DNA of 64,000 nt from contig CM121342.1 in assembly GCA_051530055.1 (NCBI GenBank), positions 13,454,001 to 13,518,000 of the forward strand, read 5' to 3'. Under the pieces are notes generated by a model. It had not been told where the DNA came from. It was given only the letters and a program-made list of their open reading frames with translations, and did not search any database. A program made the position numbers and the translations under genes. Source of the stretch: Neoechinorhynchus agilis. Taxonomy: Eukaryota > Acanthocephala. Positions within the stretch are counted from its first letter, which is position 1, and every line of letters starts with the position of its first letter. Of this stretch, positions 46,434 to 57,910 are shown piece by piece.

Positions 46434-47501
46434 TTATTTTCATCATACAAAGAAAAATGTTGATCTCTTCAAGAACTCTATGTCGTGTCTAAATCGGTTA
46501 TTTGAATGATTTCATGTCAAAAGTAAATATTATGCAATCGTGAATAGCAAACAAAAACAAACAATTATTTCTATTAGCCAGTGTTGAATGTTTGGATCCA
46601 GCTTATAAAATAGGTCGTCAGATGAAAAGCCAAAACCGTGAGATAAATCCCACGCAAATATTATTGATTCAAATCGGAGTGCAAACTCATTTTCAGCTTT
46701 CAGCTAGCTCCAAGTCACAATTTTCCAAAATTCGAGTATTAATTGGAAATTTTAAATAGATTTTTTAGAAGCATGGAGATTAAACTCTTCCAAAGCAAAA
46801 AATTCCCACTGTTGCATCTCCTTTTTGCATGCTTTCGAAGGAGAATAAATTACTATTTTCAGAATGTTATTGCGATAAAATCAGTATTGGAGACCTTTAG
46901 CGTAAATATAATTTAAAATTTATTCCTAAATCCAGGATCAACAAAATCTTCTGGACGATACAGTTTTTAGCGATGAAGCGACGAATGTAATTATGACTTT
47001 GGACTTTTCATATTTTTCGCAATAAATAACTAGCAAGCAAATACAACAAAAACAACCGAACCGACATTAGTCACTTTTTTATTTATCCAGTCTGAATTTT
47101 ATCAATGAACCATGTTCATTTGTAAATAAATTTTTATTACAGCTGGATATAAGCAGAAATTTGCGGTATCAAGCGTTGGCTGACTCCGAGGAAACGCAAG
47201 CGCTAGATTAAATGCAATTTAGCAGTGGCTTTTGCTACGATGGCATTAATGCGAAAGTCCCATTTGAGGTTGTGTTGGAAGATTAGGCTCAGAATGCGAA
47301 GCGATGTGACGCATTCTGTACGATATAGATCTTAGCCGTACTGGTTTGTTAAGGAGGAGGGAAGTCAATGAAGCTAGCTTGTCGTTTAATCCACTTTAGA
47401 GTGTCACTTTTCCGTTGACAAAATCTTTTAATTCATTCCTTCCGAAATAAGTATTTGATGGGTTTTAGCCATCGCCATTATCCAATTCTTTATTGGGGTT
47501 G
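46434..47501. other. Intergenic
   Basis: AT-rich 1.07 kb, no gene or repeat recognised before the Gypsy B 5' LTR. Confidence 0.45.
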
Positions 47502-47509
47502 AACGTTGA

Positions 47510-47646
47510 TGTGAATTGCGATATAGATCCATGCGCGTAATTAAATTATGCGCTACATCGATATAAAACCTCCCACGTGCGCGCAATGCGTGCATCCATC
47601 ATTAGTGTCCGTTTTGTTTAATAAAAGCCAACTAAGGGCCATCACA
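47510..47646 (+). repeat. Gypsy B 5' LTR
   Basis: TGTGAATTGCG...GGCCATCACA, 137 bp, with a TATAAAA at 47562-47568. It pairs with 61350-61486. Confidence 0.9.
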
Positions 47647-47662
47647 ATTTATTAAACAAAAC
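47611..47662 (+). promoter_or_regulatory. LTR/internal hairpin: candidate self-primer
   Basis: GTTTTGTTTAATAAA (47611-47625, inside the LTR) is the exact reverse complement of TTTATTAAACAAAAC (47648-47662, starting two bases after the LTR, where the primer-binding site should be). No tRNA-type TGG site is present there. In Tf1 and sushi-type elements the RNA's own 5' end pairs with this place and primes cDNA. The TATA box lies 43 bp before the first arm, so the arm may not be exactly at the RNA 5' end. Confidence 0.65.
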
Positions 47663-47669
47663 TATTCCT

Positions 47670-48095
47670 ATGACGACTAACAATTCCGATATGGATTCCA
47701 AGAAGGTGATCCATAATTTGTCGCTACCGAGCGAGCTCAACGTCTCGAAGCCTTCATGGCGTCTTGAACGATTCAACGTATTGCCTCATGAGGAGGGAGT
47801 GTTGAAGAAGTACAAGTTATGGAGACGGAATTTCCAACACCTTCTGAAATCAATCGATGGAGGTGTTTCCATCGACACTCTACTTCTGAACATAGGCGCA
47901 GACGTTTACGAATTCGTCGAAGAGGAGACCTCTCTAGGTGATGCTCTGAAAACTTTAGATCGTTTATTCCTAAAAGAAAGCAACGAAATCATGGCCAGGT
48001 ATTTCTTGTCCATACGAAAACAGGCAGACAACGAAGATATCGACCAATTTATTCAATCCCTCCGATCGTTGGCTAAAAAAATTTTTTTTTCAAAA
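47670..48095 (+). pseudogene. Gypsy B gag, N-terminal part
   Basis: Starts at the ATG at 47670 and runs 142 codons with a retrotransposon gag pattern (W-R-R-N-F-Q-H-L-L, then S-I-R-K-Q-A-D-N-E-D-I-D-Q-F). It is interrupted in the T-run at 48082-48090 by the R2-like insertion. The continuation resumes at 51231. Joining the flanks leaves a one-base offset, so a T-run length change has also occurred. Confidence 0.85.
48088..48095 (+). repeat. 8 bp direct repeat flanking the R2-like element (left)
   Basis: TTTCAAAA, repeated at 51230-51237. Gag coding resumes after the right copy, so these are the target-site duplications. Confidence 0.75.
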
Positions 48096-51000
48096 GCTTA
48101 GAAACTCATTTAATATTACAATATACAACGAATTAATGTACTTATATTATTCTCAATTGTCCTTCACCGTCCCCAAGACACTCGCTGCGTTTCCTCGCTG
48201 GATAGCCAAGGATATGTTCTGCACTAGGAACGAGCGAGCCCTCCTGTCATTGGTCGAGTTGATCAATCGATGCCCCAGTTCGAGGACAAAACTCCTCGCC
48301 GCACGTCCGAAAGCTCCTAAGGTTTCCACTGCGAAGGGGACAAAATGATGAGAATTTGTAAAATCGGCGTATTTTGCAACCTTACGAAGCTCAGCTGCTG
48401 ATGCGGCTCCCCCAGCCCCGGAGGATGCATCTCGCAGATTGCTGGCTGCAAGGAGTCGACGCATGTTGCGTCCCATATTAGACATCTGCCCCTGCTCCAG
48501 GGAAAAACGGTAACTCCATCCGGCCTACGGCCATCGATCCTGCAGGTGTTGCTAGGCTCGAGGATATTCGGAGAGTTAGCCGTTTTCAAAGCGCGGCTCA
48601 GCAATGCGTTTATTTCGGTGTGTCTAGCAAAACGGCCACTTGAGCGTTTACAGGTTAAACCGTGCCTGCCCGAGCGGTCGACTTCCGTCCCGCATCGGCA
48701 GGTGTGAGGGATACAAACCGGGAGCCCGAGCCTTAGGGACACTGCGATTCTGAGAGCCTCGCCGTCTAATCTCGAACCGATATTTGCTGATGGTACAGCT
48801 TTCAACCAGGCGCCGGACTCTTTGCAGGAAACTGCAGTTAATCGCGTTCTATCCACGTCGGAGAGCGAGTCAAAAAGTGAGGTGTGAACACGCTCCACTA
48901 ACGGAATGTCCCACGATTTCTGTTTTTCCGGGAGGTCTGGAATCTTGTCGAGGTTAGACAGGGACATCCAAAGATGAAGAGCGGGCTCCAGGCTGATGTC
49001 CTCCTCAAAATTATGTTTCAAAATCAATCTGGAAAGGCGCTTGGACCTACTAAGAAGCTGGCACGAATACCGATCCCTCCGTAGCTTGTGGGCAAAGATG
49101 CCTGGGTCCAGCCAGTGTCGGGGAGCTTAATATTAAGGATCTTGCATAGACCATCCCTTAAAGAACCATCAATCTCTCTCAATTCGGGCTGACATTGAAA
49201 GGAAGGGGTTGACCGCAGTTTATGGAGGATGCGTGGAATGAAGATGCAATTTTTTAAAAGGAAGAGAGCATCGTGAGGGAAAAGTTCAGAGACCCTTGAA
49301 CAGATGAGATCAATGGAAGGTCTGATTTTCCTGACATCAGCCTGCATATTCTCCTCGAGAACGCAGCTTCCCAGCAGTTCTAAGCTGGACTTGGAGATAA
49401 GTCGGATATTAGGTGCGGCCTTTTCAAACTCTCTCAAAATTTGTGCGCGTTCCTCGTCCCCACAATTCGAAACCAAAATTTCGCACTTGCTTGGGTTCAG
49501 TTTGAGGCCAATTTTTTTACATTCTTTTAAAAGAACCGTTATATCTTGTAGGACTTCAGACGGGGAACCTCCTAGAGTAGCGTCATCCAGATACCAGGCG
49601 TTGAATGGTGATCGAAGAGATTGCGCCAGATTGTTTGTCGTCAGGGCAAAACCTAAAGGCCCCAGAGGGTCCCCTTGCTGCACACCCGATTGAGACCAGA
49701 TTAGTTCATTATTATATACGAGTGGGGTGTGAGAGCAATATGCTGACTGAAAGTAGGGGAGAAGCTCTGGAATAGTGTTTCCGACTGCTGAGATTAAGAT
49801 GCCTCGATCGATAGTGTTGAAGGCATTTGCGAAATCGCACTTCAGGATTACCTGAACGCCCCTACCAGAATTAATAAAAGAACGCAGCGCGTGGACTATA
49901 GCCTCTGCTCCACAAGAAGAGCAACATCCGAACTGGACGGGCCTAAGGATCTCACCTGCTTTTTCCGCGACCCTTTTTGACAGAATCTTTCCGGTGAGAC
50001 GGCGAAGGGTAGTTCCGATTGCTATGGGACGAATCCCACCGTCCTTCTTATTAAGGGCACACAGGGAAGCCGAAAACATGAAATGTATTCCAGTGGCATT
50101 CGTGTTGCCTCGAGCGATGAGGTTCACTATAGTGGTCAAAGCCTTGGCGACTTTTTCCGCAGCGCAATGCGCTCCCCCCGAGATTAAGTCCGTTAGATGT
50201 TGGGGTCTGAGCCCGTCTAGACCGTGACTTGAACCGCCGGCGAATGAGGAGAGGGCCCTTTTCATTTCGACCACATCTATCGGTTTGAGATCTATCGGTG
50301 AAGGGGAATGTGAGCTAGGAGGTGGTGGTACGGCTGAAGGTGGGTGTTTTTCCCGCAAAGCGTTCAAAGTGGTAATTGTGTCCCCCGCAAAAGTATCCGT
50401 TGATGAGAGAAGGCGCACGGCTCCACGGATGTCGCCGTCGGACAACTTGGCCGATACGCGTTCTCCTAAGCGTCTAGATGAAAAACGACGAGGACCTTCA
50501 TATTTCGTCGAAAGGGATGTTGGATCCTCGGCAGATTTGAGCACAGCGAGGAAATTATCAGGGAAGTTGACGACTCTGGACTTGACAATTGATGTCAAGG
50601 ATTCCTCTGAGGACTCACCGGCGAATAATACGAGTCGAGGGAAGGCGAACAAACGCATCCAGGATATTGCGCTATTATTAACGACACATTCATTTAAAAG
50701 GTCCGCAAATGCGGAACCTACTTGGTACCGGGCGCCTTTAGGAATTCGTTTGAGGACGTGATTGGGAAGGACACGAAAAAGTTTCACAATTAGAGGAAGA
50801 CTTTGTGAATCAAAGTCAAGTTCACAATTTGGGGGGGAAGACTGATATCTTCAGGGGACATGCCCGACCCTTCGCAGCGTGAAGAACGGGGACCGTGAAC
50901 ATGGAGGAGACCCAATTTCGTGACTCTGACTTCTTTTAAACAGATCTTACACAAACCTGTGGAAACCTTGGAGGCGGACGTAGCATCGATGCCGGAAGAA

Positions 51001-51229
51001 GTAGGTTCGCAAAAAGACATTCTCCAGTACGAGCATTAGTGAGTTTGTGTGTGTCCTATGGATTGTTTGGGGTTGAATAATTGCTTGTAAGTTTTGCTTT
51101 CGGGGTTGACAATTCAGTTTATTGCCTTTCGTCGTCGTTTCTTGTACTTTTATTGATTGTTAGTGCTTGTAAGTTTTTGTTTGCAAGACAACGATCAGTG
51201 AACGATCGCTATCCTTAAATCAGTGGTCA
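48096..51229 (-). mobile_element. R2-like (RLE) non-LTR retrotransposon, nearly full length
   Basis: A 3134 bp insertion in gag of Gypsy B, in opposite orientation, flanked by TTTCAAAA. It has one reading frame with N-terminal zinc segment, RT and C-terminal restriction-like endonuclease, broken by three single-base shifts. 5' region about 210 bp; 3' tail AT-rich without a clear poly(A). Confidence 0.88.
48153..51020 (-). pseudogene. R2-like polyprotein (zinc segment, RT, RLE)
   Basis: Order on the minus strand: C-K-I-C-L-K-E with H-V-H-G-P-R (about 50940-50880); G-L-D-G-L-R-P-Q-H-L (about 50215); RT with C-D-F-A-N-A-F-N, G-V-Q-Q-G-D-P-L-G-P and an intact W-Y-L-D-D (about 49590); a C-terminal zinc motif C-R-C-G-T-E-V...H-G-L-T-C (about 48710-48660); then an RLE with R-R-P-D-G-V-T, W-D-A-T-C and A-E-L-R-K-V-A-K-Y; then F-V-P-F-A-V-E-T-L-G. 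Frame changes lie at about 50830 (run of seven G), about 49030 and about 48480. The layout fits R2/Dong/Utopia-type elements; the exact clade is not settled. RT and endonuclease active sites look intact. Confidence 0.85.
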
Positions 51230-51237
51230 TTTCAAAA
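51230..51237 (+). repeat. 8 bp direct repeat flanking the R2-like element (right)
   Basis: TTTCAAAA, the partner of 48088-48095. Confidence 0.75.
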
Positions 51238-54200
51238 ATGTGCCAGCTGAGGAAGCTCGGGACGATTTCCTTCGTGATTCGTTCATTGCTGGGCTGAGAT
51301 CTGACTCTATCCGCCAAAGACTTTTGGAGAACGAGCGTTTGGATCTTGACAGAGCCATCGAGATCTCAAAATCTATGCAGAATGCGGTGGAAAGTTTGGC
51401 GCATTTCAACCATAAACCCGAGGTTGGTTCTGTCGGCCTCATCAATCCTGGTTATAGCTCGGATTTCATTTTGGAAGCCGTTGAATGTGACGCAACCGTA
51501 AAGACCCAGCCATCGAAAATAACGAAAATGTCACGAAACGGGACTAACCTGTGTTATTTCTGTGGGCTTAAACGGCATCCTCGATTTCAGTGCCCGGCGA
51601 AAGAGGCCATCTGTTACTGCTGCTCCCAGCAGGGCCACTTCGCTAGGGTTTGTAAGACTAAAGGAAAATTGACGAATAAAAGCGTATCTTCGATTTTTCT
51701 TGCGACCAGCAATCTCGAAGCTCAGTCCGACAAACGTGTTCAAATCTCAATAAATGTTTCAAATTGTCAAATGTCGGCTTTAGTGGATACTGGAAGTGTT
51801 TTAAACTTCATCGATATGAGCGCGACCCGAAAACTACGAATACGTTACACGCCTGTTAATCTCAACGTCCTGATGGCCGCGGGTAATTCGTCTCGAAAAG
51901 TGTTGGGAAAATGCCTGGTGGACATACAGTATGAACAAAGAAACTATTTGAACGTGGAATTGTTTGTATTAGACGATTTATGTTCCGATGTTATCCTTGG
52001 AATACCTTTTATTCGCTTACATTCTGAGATGCGGATAAAACCCGGAGGAACTATGGAAAGTTTAGATCCGCGAATCGCATCGGTCAATACCAAGCAGTCT
52101 CACTATTCACCCCTACTCTTTGAGAATTTGAGCGAAGACACGACTCCGATCGTAACCAAGTCGAGAAGGCACAATGAAGAAAATTCAACGTTTATCCGTG
52201 CAGAAATCAATCGATTATTGCGAGATCAAGTCATAGAACCCGCGAACTCACCTTGGCGAGCCCAAGCTATTGTCGTCAAGCGCGAAAATGGGAAAAAGCG
52301 ACTTGTCGTTGACTTTTCGCAGACTATAAATAGGTTCACGTACTTGGACGCTTATCCGCTTCCCAAATTAAGCTATCTTGTAAACGAAATCGCAAAATAT
52401 AGATATTTCAGCCACTTAGACCTCAAAGACGCTTACTATCAGGTACCTATACAGATCAAAGAGCGCAATTTTACAGCTTTCGAAGCTTGCGGAAAACTCT
52501 ATCGCTTTACGCGATTCCCCGTGGGAGTGGCAAATGGAGTGGCCGCCTTTCAGAGATTCATGAACCACGTAATTGATGGAAACGAATTAAAAGCTACCTT
52601 TGCCTATTTGGACGACGTTATTGTATGTGGCAAAACCCGTGAAGAACACGATGTCAATCTAAACCGTCTTAAAAAGTCACATCGCTTGCCGGATTGAAGT
52701 TGAACGAAGCAAATAGTACGTTTTGCAAAGAAACCATTCGAGTATTAAGATACGAGATCGGCGCAGGACAGCTGAAACCAGATCCTTCGCGGCTTAAACC
52801 CTTGGACGAAATCCGAACTCCATCGAACAAAGCGACCTTAAGGCGTTTATTGGGATTTTTTGCGTATTACAGTCGGTGGATTTCTAATTATTCCAGCAAA
52901 ATCCAACCGCTAATCGCTGCCGACTTATCTTTTCCTCTTGATCACAAAGAAATCGATGTCATTCGCAGCTTGAAGGAAGATATTAAAAAAGCTACTGTGA
53001 ATGCGATTGAGGACGATGGAAAATTCACACTGGAATGCGATGCGTCAGACAATGCCATAGGGGCGGCCCTTTTTCAGAACAATGGACCTGTAGCGTTTTA
53101 TAGTCGAACATTATCGAAATATGAAAAACGCTATCATATCATCGAAAAAGAAGCATTAGCCATGATCGATTCGATAAGAGAATGGAAGTGCTACCTCTCA
53201 ACGCGCCATTTCACTGTTATCACAGATCAGCGTTCCATTTCCTTCATGCTAAATCAACGACACGCCGGGAAGATCCGGAACGACAGGATTTTGTGGTGGA
53301 AGCTACAGTTATCGATGTTCTCCTATAGTATCCGATTCCGACCCGGTAAAGACAATTTGAGTGCGGAGGCACTATCGAGAAATGTATGTGCGTCAATGAA
53401 CATATCGTTCAATAAACTAAAAGACGTTCATCGGTCTCTCGGCCAACCCCCCCCCTTGAAACACTAGACTACTCCATTTCATTCGACAACAAAACTTACC
53501 GTTCGATTTGAATGACGTGCGAAAGATCACTGCAGAATGTCCCATTTGCTGCCACTTGAAACCTCGCTTTTTCAAACCTCCATCGAGCTTAAAATTGATA
53601 AAAGCGATGGTGCCCAGGGAGAGAATCTCCGTGGACTTCAAAGGAATCTTACCAACGTCAACGCACGGATACAAATATTTATTCGTTCGTGGCAATCGAC
53701 GAGTTTTCTCGTTACCCTATAGCATTCGCTTGTAAGGACACCTCGGCTGACAGCGTCAAATTATGCCTCGAACGAATATTCTCGCTCTTTGGATGTCCCT
53801 CCTTTATCCACTCTGATCGCGGCTCCTGCTTCACCTCTAGAACATTACGCGATTGGCTAACTTCGCTAAGGATATGCTCAAGTCACACAACCTCCTATCG
53901 TCCTCAAGCCAATGGACAATGTGAACGTCTCAATGGTACCCTTTGGAAGACGATCCTCCTAACATTGGAAGACAAGTCTTGGCCAATAACAAAGTGGGAC
54001 GAAGCGTTCTTACAAGCTCTGGGAAATCTAAGATCGCTGCTTTGTACCTCTACTGGAAAGACACCTCACGAGCGAATGTTCTGCTATGAAAGGAGAGTAC
54101 CGATTGGAATTAACCTTCCTAGATGGCTCCTATCTGGAGAATCCGTATGGGTGAAGAATGGGCCCGCGAAATCGAAAAGTGAAGATTCTGTTCCAAAAAG

Positions 54201-54544
54201 CCAAATTGATCGATACCAATGAAAAATACTGTATAGTTAAATACCCTGATGGACATCAGGACTCAGTCTCGACACAAAGAATAGCCCCCGCTTGCGATAC
54301 GAGCGCTTCGGACGTTACAGTGAAGGAATCTCAAGTGCCGGAAGGTGGGGTACCGAATGACATTACATGTGATGTCGAAAAAGAAGATAACCTTGACGGG
54401 CAACCTACTTCAGACGAGCCTGTTGAACAAACTACTTCGGATACTGCGCATCAGGTACGAGGTTCGACGTGGACATCCGAAAACAGAAAGCTGGTCCGTC
54501 GCTCGACTCGCTTCCGAAAAGAATCCGGCGGAAGGTTTATGTGA
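51231..54544 (+). pseudogene. Gypsy B gag end + pol, first copy
   Basis: Gag resumes here in one frame with protease and RT to 52697. Two CX2CX4HX4C knuckles lie at about 51549-51650. Protease D-T-G-S is at about 51786 and intact. RT has Y-L-D-D at about 52605, intact. A -1 shift at the A-run 52671-52675 leads into RNase H (52694-53467; D-A-S-D and E-K-E-A-L-A present). Integrase is split by a C-run frameshift at about 53448-53455 and further shifts, but D-R-G-S and C-E-R-L remain at about 53816-53930. The tail is acidic then basic (R-R-S-T-R-F-R). RT and RNase H look intact, integrase is broken. Confidence 0.88.
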
Positions 54545-54564
54545 ATTGCGATATAGATCGATGC
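54540..54564 (+). repeat. 25 bp stub of a Gypsy B LTR
   Basis: Identical to the first 25 bp of the 3' LTR (61350-61374), then unrelated sequence. This marks where the first pol copy lost its own 3' LTR. Confidence 0.85.
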
Positions 54565-56060
54565 ACGGGCCATCTTTAAACATGATGGATAGATTCCAGA
54601 TGCGAAACTATGATTGACGATGGTAGTTAATGGGTGAATAATTTCCTGTATGATAACACGAATAGCCCAGTTAGAAATGTCTGCATGTGGGGATCCGTTT
54701 CGCGGCAGTTTCTTGAGATGCTGAAACACTTCGAGGGAGGAAACCAGTGGGGGTAACTTCGAAGAGCCCATTTTTTGTGTATTAGCTTCAAGTTGGATGT
54801 CACCGTCGTTTGGTGGGCATAGCTTTGCGTTGATGGAATCGAGGATCGCCTTTAATTCAGAGGCTGACAGGTATGCGAAAGGTTGAGGGTTCCGTAGCCC
54901 AGGGGAACTTTTGATTGTATGCCACCAATGTGCGTTTCCCGTGGAGCGAATTCTGGACGAGAGATATTCTTTGCGGGCATTAATTATTTTTATAGAAAGC
55001 GTGGATTGTAGGCGTGACAAATCGGGCGAATTTTTATGGTAAGCGGCAATGGTTTGTTGTTGGAGTAGCTTCAGAAGAGGGCTGAGCCAGGGCGGGTCAC
55101 GGTTAGTGATTTTAACAAATTTCTTGGGGATGCAAGAGGGTAAGCAATACCAAATCGCCGAAGTGAGGTCGGACATCGTAACAGATGGATCTTGTGCATT
55201 ACCAATAGGGATAAAGGGAACCACAGATTTGTACATTTCTACGAATTTGAAGATGTGATGATCCCGTTTGTCCCAGACGGGAACTGCTGGATATTTGATA
55301 CGAGAAGGTGGGCTAGAAGAGGAGACGAGGACGCAGGAGTGATCTGAGTTGGCGAGTGGCGGTAGTTTAGTAGCGGTTGTGTAGGCTTGTATGTCGGAGA
55401 ACACTTTGTCGAGGCGGGATTTTTGCCGTGCAGGAAATTTGACGAGTTGATGCAGGTCAGAGAGTGGCGTAAGCGGAAAAAGGTTGTTAAAGTCGCCTGC
55501 AATGAGGAAGTGGTGTGAATTGTTGCTGTTGAACAAATCCATCAGTGTTTCTATTTGGGCTTCTGCGGCCGAGGGACGAGAATTGGGAAGACGGTAGACG
55601 CCCGCGATAGAGAACTCTCGAAAGCCGTTTCTTAAGTGGGTGGAGGGATGAATGGCAATGAACTCAAGGTCGGGGTGTTGTAGGGAGCCTATGCGGGATA
55701 TTGAATAAGGCAGTAGAGTGCGAACAAAGATTGAGATTCCTCCCCCTTTCTGTCTTCGCGATAAGAGTAAAACGCTGAGAACCCGGGCCGGATGGCGGAG
55801 TCCTTGTTCCTAAGGGTAAGCCATGTTTCGGTTATTATTATGCTATCCGCATTGGTGCTTACTGACATACTTATAACCTCATCGAGTTTGGGAAGGAGGC
55901 TGCGATCATTTGAGTAAAGTATCCTAGGAAAGTATATTTTCTTTCTTCTAGGATTGAGGCGATGATTTGTTGAGACCGACTTGGCGTCAGTTTTTTGTAG
56001 TTTATCTGAATCACTAACGATTAAATTTACAAGTCCATTTCGATCTATATTTTAACCTGG
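54565..56060 (-). mobile_element. LINE copy 3 (EN-RT start), minus strand
   Basis: The best-preserved piece of the LINE endonuclease: a 363-codon minus frame from 55542 with F-L-I-A-G-D-F-N-N and L-D-K-V-F-S-D, then P-L-A-N-S-D-H, and a linker, reaching the start of RT (P-L-T-T-I-V-N-H-S-F) at about 54640. It continues 5' to about 56060 in broken frames. The RT and 3' end are missing; the copy abuts the Gypsy B LTR stub. Confidence 0.85.
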
Positions 56061-56432
56061 TAGGCATTACATGAACTTCCTTATCACATGTTATTGAACG
56101 CTTTCATGTGGACGCTACTTAAAACTATGAGGTTTATAACTGCACAAATAGATCATTTATCTTTTTTCACTTGAGTTTGGTGGTTAAACGGCGACAGCAT
56201 CAAAGTTATAAAGCGATCGAAACACGCGGAACTAATAACGAAAATCACCACAAATATAGCCGTCATTCGTAAATGCGTCATTTGATCAATTATAGAACAA
56301 ACTAGAAAAATTAATTGAAAGATCTCACCCTGCATTCCCCTTCGCTCAGATACTCTCAACTAAGGATTCACTCGCAAGTAAAAGATCTAATACTAAAAAC
56401 TAAAGAGTAAACTACTTTCATCGACTCCTGAA

Positions 56433-56782
56433 CTAGCTTGGTGGACTGAGGATAGCAGCAGGATCAACATTAGAGGCAACCACGTCGACTAACTCGGCCT
56501 TGAATTCCGAATTTTGTTCAAATAAGATATTTGCTTCAATGTCGTAATAGTCGCTACCATTGAGACGGATCTAGAGGCAGACGAAGCGGAAGGAATAGGT
56601 TTAAGTACGATAAAGAAGCTTACCCTGATGCTCATGGGAAAACCATTTCCTTCAATAGCACCAATAATATGTCTTGTGGCAGTAATGTCACAGCATCCGG
56701 AACGTCCGATGGTCATGCAAATGTCTCGTTTCATGTATTCCACAACTCCTTGTACCAATGAATTCGCGATTTGAATGCTCAT
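56433..56782 (-). CDS. Small two-exon protein inside the transposon nest
   Basis: Exons 56782-56624 and 56570-56433 joined over a 53 bp intron with good borders (AGG|GTAAGC and CCTCTAG). Phase agrees, giving 98 residues. The ATG at 56782 is clean. The sequence has a mid-hydrophobic first half (G-V-V-E-Y-M-K-R-D-I-C-M) and an acidic second half (D-Y-Y-D-I-E-A-N-I-L-F). No signal peptide. Not a retrotransposon protein I know. It may be a host gene captured between insertions or a host gene the nest has grown around. Confidence 0.5.
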
Positions 56783-57179
56783 TTCTGTTCAGCGATACGA
56801 GATGATTTCGAACAAGAATAGATGAACTCAAGAGACTTAACCATCTTTGCGTGATGCGCAAACAACATTAAACAACAAAGACGCTCAATCTTGATTATAT
56901 TGTAAACAAATAAAGCGCTTTTATACATGTTATTTGTCAAGGCGATCGAATTTTGCGAGATTGAAGATTGCCAAAGTTGTCCATTTGGCTCTGAGTGTTT
57001 ATTACATAAACTGTTTGTTGTATCCACTTTCCCCTTCCGTTTGATAGTGAAAGTTCGAGCGTAAGTGAACATTTTAATCACGACATTTCGTTTAATTTAG
57101 AAAGACCAACTCGTTAGGTTTATATTATCAAAATCCACAAGGAAGCGTTGGATAATTTTTTCGCAATGAGAGCTCATCT
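56783..57179. other. Flank of the small gene
   Basis: No repeat recognised. Open frames here look like shadows or 5' UTR. Confidence 0.35.
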
Positions 57180-57910
57180 CACAACCCCATCCCCTACCCC
57201 GAGTTTTCAAATGACATCCCCCGAGTAACCTTCTTAAGAATTCTGGGTCTGCAATTTCAATCAAATTTGAAATGGGACTCGCACATCACTCTCTCCCTGA
57301 AGCACAACGCTTTTTAAATTTATCTCCTCAAACGCCTCCGACACTTAGGAATCCCTTCACCCTATCTATCCAATCTTTACTTCTGCTTTATTTTACCATC
57401 CCTCACCCATGGTTATCCCGTCTTTTGCAACCTATCCAAATTTCAATTAAGTCACCTTGATATTCTACATAAAACAGCATCTAAAATTTGCACAGCTTAC
57501 TTTCCCCTCTCACCGAACGCCTTGATACTATTTTCATTAAACAACTAAAACGCCTCTCAACCCTACCAGCACAATTTCTACCGCATATCGCTCACTTTTC
57601 TCGTGAGCACAAAACTCGTAATCCAATTCGTTTCATCCTCCCTCAACCTCGCACCCTCCTATATCTACACTCCTTTTTCCATGCTGCCCAATCTTCTCGG
57701 ATATCATAACCTGAAATGATTCTGAGGAACGACCAACCTTACAAGCGCTCCTGCAAACAATAACTATCAACTTTTCCATTCGACCGGACCCGTCATCCAC
57801 TCCAAAATAAACAGCCACATTCGTGGAACCTATCATACGGTTCGAGTGTTCACGAAGACCCAGAAGTACACGATTCCTCTTCTTTATTCAATAATAAAAT
57901 GCGTTATTAC
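57180..57910 (+). mobile_element. LINE copy 4 (C-terminus and 3' end)
   Basis: Post-RT region of the LINE family (L-R-I-L-G-L-Q-F, then L-K-W-D-S-H-I-T, then L-L-K-R-L-R-H-L-G) in broken plus-strand frames, parallel to 38640-39000. It ends with the hairpin region at 57854-57883 and AATAAAATGCG. 5'-truncated. Confidence 0.8.

Noticed and set aside
52668-52676. Shared -1 shift at CTTAAAAAG in both Gypsy B pol copies as a programmed frameshift
   Set aside because: The slippery heptamer does not fit the usual rule, and the site lies within the RT to RNase H region, where programmed shifts are not expected. An inherited mutation is simpler.
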